This document shows positions 16,621 to 22,584 of a DNA stretch of 22,584 nt, piece after piece. The DNA lies in IMG/VR virus record IMGVR_UViG_3300031957_000146, positions 1 through 22,584 of that record, one strand, 5' to 3'. Both the position numbers and the translations under genes were made by a program. Each line of letters begins with the position of its first letter. The stretch's first letter is position 1. The DNA is from a virus. Below the pieces are notes generated by a model. It ran no database searches and was not told the DNA's origin. It saw nothing but the letters and a program-made list of their open reading frames with translations.

Positions 16621-16833
16621 ATGAATGAAGAAAAATTAACAAAAGAACAAGAATACTGTAAAGCACAAATTGCAGATTTAATGCAAAAACAAGCTAATCT
16701 TAATTTTCAATTAGACCAAGTAAAAGCAAGTTTATCAGTATTTAATAATTTAATGGCAGAAGAAACAAAAAAAGTTTCTGAAGAAGTTATTAATAAAGAA
16801 GAAAAATCCGAAGATACCAAAGGAGGTAAGTAA
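16621..16833 (+). CDS. Small coiled-coil protein (70 aa)
   Basis: Residues 1-50 form a continuous amphipathic helix by eye (LTKEQEYCKAQIADLMQKQA, then NLNFQLDQVKASLSVF), followed by a charged Glu/Lys tail. No signal peptide or membrane segment is present. The stop overlaps the ATG of the next gene. Short coiled-coil genes just before small membrane-protein genes occur in phage lysis and accessory regions; a specific role is not visible. Confidence 0.65.
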   Translation: MNEEKLTKEQEYCKAQIADLMQKQANLNFQLDQVKASLSVFNNLMAEETKKVSEEVINKEEKSEDTKGGK

Positions 16834-17009
16834 TGGATATAGTAATGAGTATAGTAACTTGGGTTACAGCAATAGTAACAATTTCATCAATAATAGCAGC
16901 AAGCACACCAACACCTAAAGATGATGTTTGGATTGGCAAACTATATAAAGTAATAGATATGTTAGCTATGAATATTGGTAAAGCTAAAGAGATAGCACCA
17001 AAAAAATAA
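16833..17009 (+). CDS. Small membrane protein (58 aa), holin-like candidate
   Basis: This 58-codon gene starts with ATG at 16833, with an almost ideal ribosome site (AGGAGGT at 16821-16827). It opens MDIVMSIVTWVTAIVTISSI, one hydrophobic membrane segment (about residues 3-24), followed by STPTPKDDVWIGKLYKVIDM and a Lys-rich tail. The TPTPKDD motif is of a kind common in small phage and prophage proteins next to lysis genes. It ends with a 1-nt overlap into the next ATG. A holin or antiholin role is possible but only inferred from size, topology and place. Confidence 0.72.
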   Translation: MDIVMSIVTWVTAIVTISSIIAASTPTPKDDVWIGKLYKVIDMLAMNIGKAKEIAPKK

Positions 17010-17191
17010 TGGCAACTGTTAAAGATGCTTTAACTGCAATAGAAGCTCACGAAAGAGAGTGTAAAGCTTTATATAAAAGTATTGATAAAAGATTAGAAGA
17101 TGGCTCAAAAAGATTTGATAAATTAGATAATATGATTTGGGCAGTTTATCCTTTTATTGTAGGAGTTGTATTTTTAGCTAAATTTGTATAA
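17009..17191 (+). CDS. Tail-anchored small protein, XhlA/holin-like (60 aa)
   Basis: Residues 1-40 are a charged helix (AIEAHERECKALYKSIDKRL) and residues 42-60 are a C-terminal membrane segment (MIWAVYPFIVGVVFLAKFV). This coiled-coil-then-membrane topology resembles haemolysin XhlA-type phage proteins, which associate with holins. It overlaps both neighbours by 1 nt (TAATG). With the genes at 16833 and 18711 it makes a group of small membrane proteins. The lysis role is an inference. Confidence 0.7.
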   Translation: MATVKDALTAIEAHERECKALYKSIDKRLEDGSKRFDKLDNMIWAVYPFIVGVVFLAKFV

Positions 17192-17373
17192 TGAGTAGAC
17201 AAAAAAAATCAACAGTCAATAAAGCTGGCAATTATACCAAACCAGGTATGCGTAAACGTATATTTAATAGAATAAAAGCTGGTAGTAAAGGTGGTAGACC
17301 TGGACAATGGTCTGCTCGTAAAGCACAAATGGTAGCTAAAGCTTATAAAAAAGCAGGTGGTGGATATAAATAG
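17191..17373 (+). CDS. Small basic phage protein (60 aa), unknown
   Basis: This strongly basic 60-aa protein has KAGNYTKPGMRKRIFNRIKA near the start and GGRPGQWSARKAQMVAKAYK near the end. I recognise this pattern as a small protein of marine phages and cyanophages, without a known function. It has no cysteine and no membrane segment. It overlaps the GTG start of the next gene by 1 nt. Confidence 0.75.
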   Translation: MSRQKKSTVNKAGNYTKPGMRKRIFNRIKAGSKGGRPGQWSARKAQMVAKAYKKAGGGYK

Positions 17374-18053
17374 TGTCCTATCTTATTAGTAACATACCGC
17401 ATTTTAAATGCTGGGTTAGAAAAGAATTTACTACTAATCATCAGCATGGTCATGGAGAATACCTACACGCATTAGCAATAGCTGTAAATACAATTCCAGA
17501 TAGGTCATTAAGTTTTCAAGTAGTATTTACTGGATGTGAAGCAGAAGATGATGAATCTAATATACATGGCGGTGCAATGTGGGCTAGGATGCCCATACAA
17601 GCTCTTGTAGCAGATATTCCTGTTGCAGAATGGGCAAAGCCTATGGAGGACCATTTAGCTCAACCTTGGGACTGTGAAGCACGCAATCATTCTGTTGTAG
17701 TTATGGACAGAGTAAGCAGTAGTCCTTGGATATGTAAAATTAATAATAAATTTTATCAAGGCAAATATTTATTTACAGTTGATTACACAGGAAACTCTAT
17801 AGCTGATTGTCCTGCTCAACATAAACAATCTCATGTTATATATATTACAGAAGATTGTGAATGGAAAGGTAATATAGTTGCTTTACCAAATAATAGAGTT
17901 AGGGCTACAAGTCCTGCTTTATGGGTTACAGGAGAAGGTCCACCAGATTTTGCTCCATCACAACACATACATTCAGCAGAAGGTCACGAAAGTTATCTTG
18001 ACCCATTAACAACATTTAATAATTTATATAGTGAACAAATAGAGGAAGAATAA
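17373..18053 (+). CDS. Conserved-looking phage protein of unknown function (226 aa)
   Basis: The start is GTG at 17373, overlapping the TAG of the preceding gene (TAGTG); no nearby ATG keeps the N-terminus SYLISNIPHFKCWVRKEFTT. The product has many aromatic residues, His and Cys (HQHGHGEYLHALAIAVN, ESNIHGGAMWARMPIQALVA) and no signal peptide or membrane helix. The His/Cys content could bind metal. It appears with the flanking small basic genes in what seems a conserved block of marine phages. I recognise no catalytic family. Confidence 0.72.
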   Translation: MSYLISNIPHFKCWVRKEFTTNHQHGHGEYLHALAIAVNTIPDRSLSFQVVFTGCEAEDDESNIHGGAMWARMPIQALVADIPVAEWAKPMEDHLAQPWDCEARNHSVVVMDRVSSSPWICKINNKFYQGKYLFTVDYTGNSIADCPAQHKQSHVIYITEDCEWKGNIVALPNNRVRATSPALWVTGEGPPDFAPSQHIHSAEGHESYLDPLTTFNNLYSEQIEEE

Positions 18054-18289
18054 TGCCATTAAAAAAATCTCAAAGGTCATTAAAAGATTGGGGTAAACAA
18101 AAGTGGCGTACTTCAAGCGGTAAACCAAGTAAAGGTAAAAGAAGATATCTTCCTGATGCAGCATGGAAATCTTTAACAAAAAGTGAAAAAGCTGCAACCA
18201 ATAGAGCTAAAGCAAAAGGTAATAAAGCTGGAAAACAGTTTGTAAAACAACCAAAAAAAATAGCTAAAAAAACAAGGAGCTACAGATAA
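18053..18289 (+). CDS. Small basic phage protein (78 aa), unknown
   Basis: This very basic 78-aa protein has KDWGKQKWRTSSGKPSKGKR, then RYLPDAAWKSLTKSEKAATN, and a Lys/Arg-rich C-terminus. The W-R-T-SSGKPS and RYLPDAAW elements are typical of a widespread small phage protein family of unknown role. It overlaps both neighbours by 1 nt. Its charge suggests nucleic-acid binding; the nuclease gene immediately follows, but no functional link is shown. Confidence 0.76.
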   Translation: MPLKKSQRSLKDWGKQKWRTSSGKPSKGKRRYLPDAAWKSLTKSEKAATNRAKAKGNKAGKQFVKQPKKIAKKTRSYR

Positions 18290-18711
18290 TGTATGAATAT
18301 AGTTGTAAGGTCGATAGAGTCGTTGATGGTGATACTATTGATGTTACTTTGGACCTTGGCTTTGATATTCTTTATCGCTCTAGGGTTCGTCTTTATGGCA
18401 TTGATACGCCTGAAAGTAGAACTAGAGATAAAGATGAAAAAGTTAGAGGTAAAATGGCAGCAGCTTTTTTAAAAGAAGCTATTAAGAAAGGTAAAAAAAT
18501 TATTATTGAAACTAAATTAAAAGATTCAAAAGGCAAATTTGGTAGAGTTTTAGGTAATGTTGTCGTAGATGGAATAAATATTAACCAATCTATGATAAAT
18601 GAATACTTAGCAGTAGCTTACTTTGGTCAAAGCAAAGATGATATAGAAGCAGAACATTTAGTTAATAGAGAAAAACTTATAGAACTTGGTAAGTTTACAC
18701 CAGTAGAATAA
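18289..18711 (+). CDS. Staphylococcal-nuclease-like (SNase) nuclease
   Basis: This 140-aa SNase-fold protein (micrococcal-type nuclease, cutting DNA or RNA with Ca2+) keeps the catalytic set. RVVDGDTIDV gives D13 and D15, RLYGIDTPE gives R34, D39, T40 and E42, and KFGRVLGNV gives R86. These correspond to S. aureus nuclease D19/D21, R35, D40, T41, E43 and R87. It has no signal peptide, so it would act in the cytoplasm or be freed at lysis. It may degrade host nucleic acid or process phage DNA. It overlaps both neighbours by 1 nt. Confidence 0.92.
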   Translation: MYEYSCKVDRVVDGDTIDVTLDLGFDILYRSRVRLYGIDTPESRTRDKDEKVRGKMAAAFLKEAIKKGKKIIIETKLKDSKGKFGRVLGNVVVDGININQSMINEYLAVAYFGQSKDDIEAEHLVNREKLIELGKFTPVE

Positions 18712-19061
18712 TGGATTCTGTAGTTCAATTAATTAATGAAGTAGGCTTTCCAATAGCAGCAGCTATAGGTCTTGGTTTATTTATCTGGAAGTTAATTAAT
18801 AAAATTATTGATGGCATGGAAACTAAAGTAGATGTACTTGATGAAAAAGTTTCTGCACAAATATCTGAAATAGAACAACGATTAGGTCAAAAATTAGATT
18901 CACAACACGGAATATTAGTAGCTCTTATAGATAGAGTGCGTTCTGTAGACAATGAGATAATTAGACAAGATACGCTCCTCAAAACTATACTTGGAGTACC
19001 ACAGCTAATGCATACTGACAGATTAGCAAAGGCTGATAGAGATGACCAAAGAAAAGATTAG
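18711..19061 (+). CDS. Membrane-anchored coiled-coil protein, holin/BhlA-like candidate (116 aa)
   Basis: The N-terminus carries one membrane segment (VGFPIAAAIGLGLFIWKLI, about residues 11-29), and the rest is a long charged coiled coil (MKTK-type start, then KVSAQISEIEQRLGQKLDS) with a hydrophilic C-terminus. This layout resembles BhlA/UviB-type holin-like proteins and Rz-like spanins without the lipoprotein partner. It is the last gene before the curli-like cassette, 2 nt upstream of csgF. It could also be a membrane-bound regulator; lysis is only one option. Confidence 0.68.
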   Translation: MDSVVQLINEVGFPIAAAIGLGLFIWKLINKIIDGMETKVDVLDEKVSAQISEIEQRLGQKLDSQHGILVALIDRVRSVDNEIIRQDTLLKTILGVPQLMHTDRLAKADRDDQRKD

Positions 19062-19063
19062 TT

Positions 19064-19576
19064 ATGAAAAAAAAATTAAGTAAAAAAGAACGAGAACAAG
19101 AAGAGATTTCTAAAGCTAGAATATCAGCATGGTTATTATTAACAGGTTTAATAATGTTTGCTTTTATACTTGCACAGAATATTAGAGCAGACCAAATAGT
19201 TCATAAATTTAAATCTCCTAGTTTTAGTGGTATTAATACTTCTAGTCATTATTTGACTATAGAAAATCAAGAATTTAGTCGCAAGCTTACTATTAAAGAA
19301 GAAATAAAAGCATTACAAGATGAAATAGAAAGAGAAAAAGAAAACTCTACATTAGCTAGATTTATGAGAAATCTTGAATCAAGAGTATATGCAGAACTAT
19401 CAAGACAACTTGTAAACAATTTATTTGGAGAAACTCCTTCTTCTTCAGGCACTATAACTTTAGAAGGCAACACCATAGAATACACAAGTGATGGTGTAAC
19501 ATTAACTCTTAAAATAACGGAAGCAGATGGAACAATTACTGAAATTACGATTCCTATTGGTACTTTTACTTTCTAG
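19064..19576 (+). CDS. csgF: CsgF-like curli assembly protein
   Basis: In E. coli CsgF binds the CsgG channel, placing its N-terminus in the pore and helping to anchor and nucleate curli at the outer surface. This 170-aa protein has a long charged N-terminus, a hydrophobic segment (SAWLLLTGLIMFAFILA, 21-37) and a likely cut after NIRA (42). The mature start DQIVHKFKSPSFSGINTSSH parallels E. coli TFQFRNPNFGGNPNNG, and the C-terminal half (EGNTIEYTSDGVTLTLKITE, then GTITEITIP) matches the CsgF beta region. It is longer than E. coli CsgF (138 aa) because of the N-terminal extension and a charged helix at residues 74-95. Its last 50 nt overlap csgG. Confidence 0.85.
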   Translation: MKKKLSKKEREQEEISKARISAWLLLTGLIMFAFILAQNIRADQIVHKFKSPSFSGINTSSHYLTIENQEFSRKLTIKEEIKALQDEIEREKENSTLARFMRNLESRVYAELSRQLVNNLFGETPSSSGTITLEGNTIEYTSDGVTLTLKITEADGTITEITIPIGTFTF

Positions 19577-20399
19577 TTGTTCTATATTCAACCAATACGA
19601 AGATACATATGAACAAAGATTTAAGTCAAAAGATATAGTTCAAATATCTGAATTACAATCAATAGAGTTAGCTAGTGTTTTAAAACCTATAATAAAACCA
19701 GTAGTTGCTGTTTATCCCTTATCTTTTACAGACCAAACAGGACAAAGAAAAAGTAACAGTGAGTTTGCTTTGTTTAGTACAGCTATAACTCAACAACCAA
19801 ATGCGTTACTTATAAGAGCTTTAAAACACGCTGGTAATGGTGATTTTTTTACAGTTGTTGAAAGAGTTGGATTAGATAATCTTACAAAAGAAAGACAACT
19901 TATAAGGTCAGCAAGAGAACAATCATCTTCAGAAGAAGATAAGAAAAAAGTTTTAAGACCTTTATTATTTGCTGGAGTATTAATCGAAGGTGCTGTAATT
20001 TCTTATGAAAGCAATCTTGCTACAGGTGGTATAGGAGCTAGATACTTAGGTATTGGTTCTAGTATTCAATATAGAGAAGATAGCGTAGCAGTAACCTTAC
20101 GCATGGTGTCAGTAGCTACAGGAGAGATACTGATAGAAGTAATGACTGAAAAAACTATATTTAGTTATGGTAAATCAGAAGATGTATTTAGATTTATTGA
20201 AATGGGAACAGAACTTGTAGAAATTGAGTTAGGTAATTCTCGTAATGAATCAACAACAATAGCACTTATGAAATCTATAGAAAGTGCTGTATTAGAATTA
20301 ATTAATGTCGGTTACGACAGGAGTTTTTGGAAACATGAAGAAATTAAAATTGATGAGCCTGATTGCGATGCTAATTGCATTGCCGATATTCGCGGCTGA
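19527..20399 (+). CDS. csgG: CsgG-like curli secretion channel lipoprotein
   Basis: CsgG is a nonameric outer-membrane lipoprotein channel that exports unfolded curli subunits. This 290-aa protein (E. coli 277) has an SPII signal with lipobox LSSC (Cys18). It is followed by VAVYPLSFTDQTGQRKSNSE, then LIEGAVISYESNLATGGIGA, RYLGIGSSIQYREDSVAVTL, RMVSVATGEIL and LELINVGYDRSFW, each matching E. coli CsgG (IMVEGSIIGYESN, GGVGARYFGIGADTQYQLDQ, VNVSTGEIL, INDGIDRGLW). F83 aligns with constriction residue F56, but the Tyr51 and Asn55 positions differ by eye. The tail adds a Cys-x3-Cys (C280, C284). It overlaps csgF by 50 nt and the curlin-like gene by 65 nt. Confidence 0.96.
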   Translation: MEQLLKLRFLLVLLLSSCSIFNQYEDTYEQRFKSKDIVQISELQSIELASVLKPIIKPVVAVYPLSFTDQTGQRKSNSEFALFSTAITQQPNALLIRALKHAGNGDFFTVVERVGLDNLTKERQLIRSAREQSSSEEDKKKVLRPLLFAGVLIEGAVISYESNLATGGIGARYLGIGSSIQYREDSVAVTLRMVSVATGEILIEVMTEKTIFSYGKSEDVFRFIEMGTELVEIELGNSRNESTTIALMKSIESAVLELINVGYDRSFWKHEEIKIDEPDCDANCIADIRG

Positions 20400-21066
20400 T
20401 AACGAAATATATGTAGACCAGTCTGGTACTGGTGCCAATATAGACCTGGAACAATTAGGTATATCTAATATTATTGGTGGATTAAATTCTACAGCAGGTA
20501 GTGTAAATGCTTTTGATTTAGATGGTACTACAATGACTTTAGATATCAACATGATTGGTGCAACTAATAAGTTTCTTGGTGATATATTTGCAGATAACTT
20601 TACAGGTTTATATAACTTTACTGGTGGGACTAATACTTTTACTATTCAAGTAGACCCTACAGATACATATAGTTCAGATGGTACTGACCAAAATGTAGCT
20701 GTTACAGGTAGTAGCAATACATTTACTTTAAATCAAGGTACTACTGCAATAGCAGCTTCTCTTAATCTTGACTGGATTATTCAAGGTTCTAACAACACAG
20801 TAACATCAAACATAAATATTGATGGTGCTACAAACTACATGGATATAGATGGTTCTGATAATACAGTTAACTATACTGGTACAGGTACTAATGCTTCAGC
20901 AGGTGGATATTTTTGGTTAGACCATACTGGTGGACAAAGAACATTTAACATCCAACAACTGAGTACCCAAGATAATGACTGGCTTAAAATTATATCAATT
21001 GGCGGTAACGCTAGTTCTACTGTGTGCGTTATTCAAAACGACCAAGGTACAAGCACAAGCTGCTGA
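20335..21066 (+). CDS. Secreted curlin-like repeat protein (putative fibre subunit)
   Basis: The best start is ATG 20335: it gives a clean signal peptide (MKKLKLMSLIAMLIALPIFA) and has AGGAG at 20319-20323. An upstream in-frame ATG (20305) lacks both. The 243-aa product starts its mature part with YVDQSGTGANIDLEQLGISN, close to the curlin repeat pattern (Q-x-G-x-x-N with alternating beta residues). Later it has GATN (75), GGTN (97), GSSN (115), GSNN (141), GATN (154) and GSDN (163), each followed by alternating hydrophobic residues, a beta-solenoid-like layout. C231 and C243 could form a disulfide. Place after csgG makes it the likely export substrate. A non-curlin secreted beta protein is the alternative. 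It overlaps the next gene by 92 nt. Confidence 0.7.
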   Translation: MKKLKLMSLIAMLIALPIFAADNEIYVDQSGTGANIDLEQLGISNIIGGLNSTAGSVNAFDLDGTTMTLDINMIGATNKFLGDIFADNFTGLYNFTGGTNTFTIQVDPTDTYSSDGTDQNVAVTGSSNTFTLNQGTTAIAASLNLDWIIQGSNNTVTSNINIDGATNYMDIDGSDNTVNYTGTGTNASAGGYFWLDHTGGQRTFNIQQLSTQDNDWLKIISIGGNASSTVCVIQNDQGTSTSC

Positions 21067-22090
21067 TATTGGAGATATATCTGAACTAAATGGTTCAGCA
21101 CAAATAGTAAGAGACAAACCTTACGATGCAAATTTAAAGTTTGCTATACAAAGCAATGATGAAGCTATTACTACTAATGGCAGAATGGCTATTACTTTTT
21201 TAGATGATAGTAAAGTAAGCTTGACAGAACATTCCCAATTAATAATAGACGAGTATATATTTGATGCAGACCCAAGCAAATCAAAAATGGCTCTTACCTT
21301 TGGTCTTGGGACAGCACGTTTTATTACTGGAAATCTAAATCGTATAGATAAACAAAACATAAAACTACAAACACCTACAGCTAACATAGCAATTCGTGGG
21401 ACTGATTTTACAGCTACAGTTGATGAACTAGGTCGTAGCCTTATAATACTTCTACCAGACGCTCTAGGGCTTTCTAGTGGCGAAATAGAAGTAGTTACTG
21501 CTATGGGTTCAGTTACTTTAAATAAACCTTACGAAGCAACGACAGTAAGTGTATTTGAATCTGCACCAAGCAAACCAGTAATACTAGACCTTACTTTAGA
21601 CATGATTGACAATATGTTAATTGTTACACCACCTAAAGAAGAAATTATTGTACAAGAAGAAATAACAACTAAAAAAGAAAACATATTAGATTTTAATGAT
21701 TTAGATATAGATTATTTAGCAGAAGATTATCTTAAAGAAGATAGTTTAGAGTTTAATGAATTAGATATTAATTTTTTAGATGTTAATTATTTAGAAGATT
21801 TACTTAATGTGTTAGATGCTTTAGCAATAGCGGAAGATGAAGATGCTTTAGCACAAGCAACAAGCACACAATTATCAGGCACACTTTTAGGTAAAGACCC
21901 AGATACTCAAATAACAGCTTTAATAACAGGTAATGTTATAAGTTTAAGAAGAAATGTTAATGAGTCAGTTAGATTAGATTTAAATGGTAGTGAATCTTAT
22001 ACAGTTATATTTATACAAGATGGTATTTCTAATATTGTTAAAGTAAATGGAGGAAGTAATAGCACTATTACTATTACGCAAAGCGATTAA
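20975..22090 (+). CDS. Secreted FecR-domain protein with curlin-like C-terminus
   Basis: Residues 1-29 are a signal peptide (LAVTLVLLCALF core, cut near VQAQA). Residues 31-200 are a FecR domain: DISELNGSAQIVRDKPY, then RMAITFLDDSKVSLTEHSQL, IKLQTPTANIAIRGTDFTAT and SGEIEVVTAMGSVTLNKPYE. FecR domains occur in sensors and in secreted beta-rich proteins. Residues 239-278 are two acidic 20-residue repeats. The last ~30 residues (VIFIQDGISNIVKVNGGSN, then TITITQ) follow a curlin-like Q-x-G-x-x-N pattern. The signal peptide is encoded inside the curlin-like gene's end. A link between fibre and cell surface is a guess. It overlaps the next gene by 1 nt (TAATG). Confidence 0.8.
   Translation: MTGLKLYQLAVTLVLLCALFKTTKVQAQAADIGDISELNGSAQIVRDKPYDANLKFAIQSNDEAITTNGRMAITFLDDSKVSLTEHSQLIIDEYIFDADPSKSKMALTFGLGTARFITGNLNRIDKQNIKLQTPTANIAIRGTDFTATVDELGRSLIILLPDALGLSSGEIEVVTAMGSVTLNKPYEATTVSVFESAPSKPVILDLTLDMIDNMLIVTPPKEEIIVQEEITTKKENILDFNDLDIDYLAEDYLKEDSLEFNELDINFLDVNYLEDLLNVLDALAIAEDEDALAQATSTQLSGTLLGKDPDTQITALITGNVISLRRNVNESVRLDLNGSESYTVIFIQDGISNIVKVNGGSNSTITITQSD
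21689..21808 (+). repeat. Tandem 60-bp (20-aa) acidic duplication in the FecR protein
   Basis: Residues 239-258 (DFNDLDIDYLAEDYLKEDSL) and 259-278 (EFNELDINFLDVNYLEDLLN) are two 20-residue copies. They share the pattern [DE]FN[DE]LDI[DN][YF]L and are rich in Asp, Glu and Leu. They form an acidic linker between the FecR domain and the C-terminal beta region. Confidence 0.75.
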
Positions 22091-22584
22091 TGAAAAAACT
22101 AATATTCATCATACTTATAATATTAGTCTTGCCTTTATTATATCAATCAACACCAACAGAAATATTAAAGTTAAAAGTATTTGATACATTTGTAAAAAAA
22201 CAAGAACCTTCTGGTAATTTTGTAATTTTAAATATTACAGAACAAGATGTAGAAAACGAAGGTGGTTATCCTTTACCAAGAAAAAGACTTGCAGAAATAC
22301 AAGTAGAACTGTTAGAAAAAGGTGCTATAGGAGTAGGTTGGGTTATATCTTTTCCACAAGCAGACAGAATGGGTGGTGATAAAACCTTTGCTCAAACACT
22401 TGGATATGCACCATCTGTTATTGCAATGTTTGAAGATGGTAAAGGTAATTATCCAAAACCAACAGGAACAGTTGTAAAAGGTAATCATATTAATGGTATA
22501 GTATCTATGGGAGTTAAGGAAAACCTGAACACTCTAAAAGATAATACACTGCAGGGTCTAGCCATTGCTCCCACCGAAGTTGAC
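22090..22584 (+). CDS. CHASE2-domain sensor protein, 3' truncated by the window
   Basis: The ATG overlaps the FecR stop (TAATG) and 165 codons are present before the window ends. An N-terminal membrane segment (MKKLIFIILIILVLPLLYQS) is followed by LKLKVFDTFV, FVILNITEQDVENEGGYPLP, RKRLAEIQVELLEKGAIGVG and VISFPQADRMGGDKTFAQTL, which match the CHASE2 pattern (LR-x-x-AFD, V-I-x-DIDE-x-S, WPWPR, D-x-x-F-P-x-x-DR). CHASE2 is an extracytoplasmic ligand-sensing domain usually ahead of membrane helices and a cyclase, kinase or GGDEF output. The output domain here is beyond the window. Neighbouring FecR and curlin genes suggest it senses or controls the exported fibre. Confidence 0.8.
   Translation, partial: MKKLIFIILIILVLPLLYQSTPTEILKLKVFDTFVKKQEPSGNFVILNITEQDVENEGGYPLPRKRLAEIQVELLEKGAIGVGWVISFPQADRMGGDKTFAQTLGYAPSVIAMFEDGKGNYPKPTGTVVKGNHINGIVSMGVKENLNTLKDNTLQGLAIAPTEVD

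Noticed and set aside
20305-20334. Upstream ATG for the curlin-like gene
   Set aside because: It lacks a ribosome site and would put ten residues ahead of a good signal peptide; ATG 20335 fits better.

Overview
The window looks like the late region of a tailed double-stranded DNA phage. All genes lie on the + strand, are packed end to end and mostly overlap by 1-8 nt, and the order is large terminase, portal, scaffold, major capsid, adaptors, fibre. There is no tape-measure, tail-tube, tail-sheath or baseplate gene, so a short-tailed (podovirus-like) particle is the best guess. The DNA is AT-rich and many genes have clear AGGAG ribosome sites, so the host is probably an AT-rich Gram-negative. 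Several small proteins and the repetitive S74 fibre remind me of uncultured marine phage contigs, but the habitat and host are inferences.

Layout. 39-7742 is the head module: TerL, a large portal, a small unknown protein, a GroES-like co-chaperonin, a scaffold-like protein, two small head-associated proteins and the major capsid protein. A strong intrinsic terminator (7753-7780) follows the capsid gene, as in T7, and a hairpin leader follows it (7815-7856). 7878-9756 holds two probable virion proteins and three small basic proteins. 9770-12832 holds two adaptor-like proteins, a zinc-ribbon protein and small tail or fibre-base candidates. 12861-16277 encodes a 1138-residue fibre with 39 tandem 17-residue repeats and a C-terminal S74 intramolecular chaperone. 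16279-19061 is a run of small genes: coiled-coil and membrane proteins (possible holin-like proteins), basic proteins, a 226-aa unknown and a staphylococcal-nuclease homologue. No endolysin was recognised.

The most interesting part is 19064-22584, a translationally coupled cassette for curli-like secretion. It encodes a CsgF homologue, a CsgG outer-membrane secretion-channel lipoprotein, a secreted curlin-like repeat protein, a secreted FecR-domain protein that itself ends in curlin-like repeats, and a CHASE2 sensor protein cut off by the window end. No CsgE, CsgB, CsgC or CsgD is visible. The signal peptides of csgG, the curlin-like gene and the fecR-like gene are each encoded almost exactly within the 3' end of the preceding gene, in the same relative frame. 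A plausible reading is that the phage makes the infected cell export a fibre or adhesin late in infection, or carries a lysogenic-conversion or superinfection trait. The function is not shown by sequence.

No intergenic gap exceeds about 140 nt (longest 7743-7877, described below). No tRNA, CRISPR array, insertion sequence, integrase or attachment site was seen.
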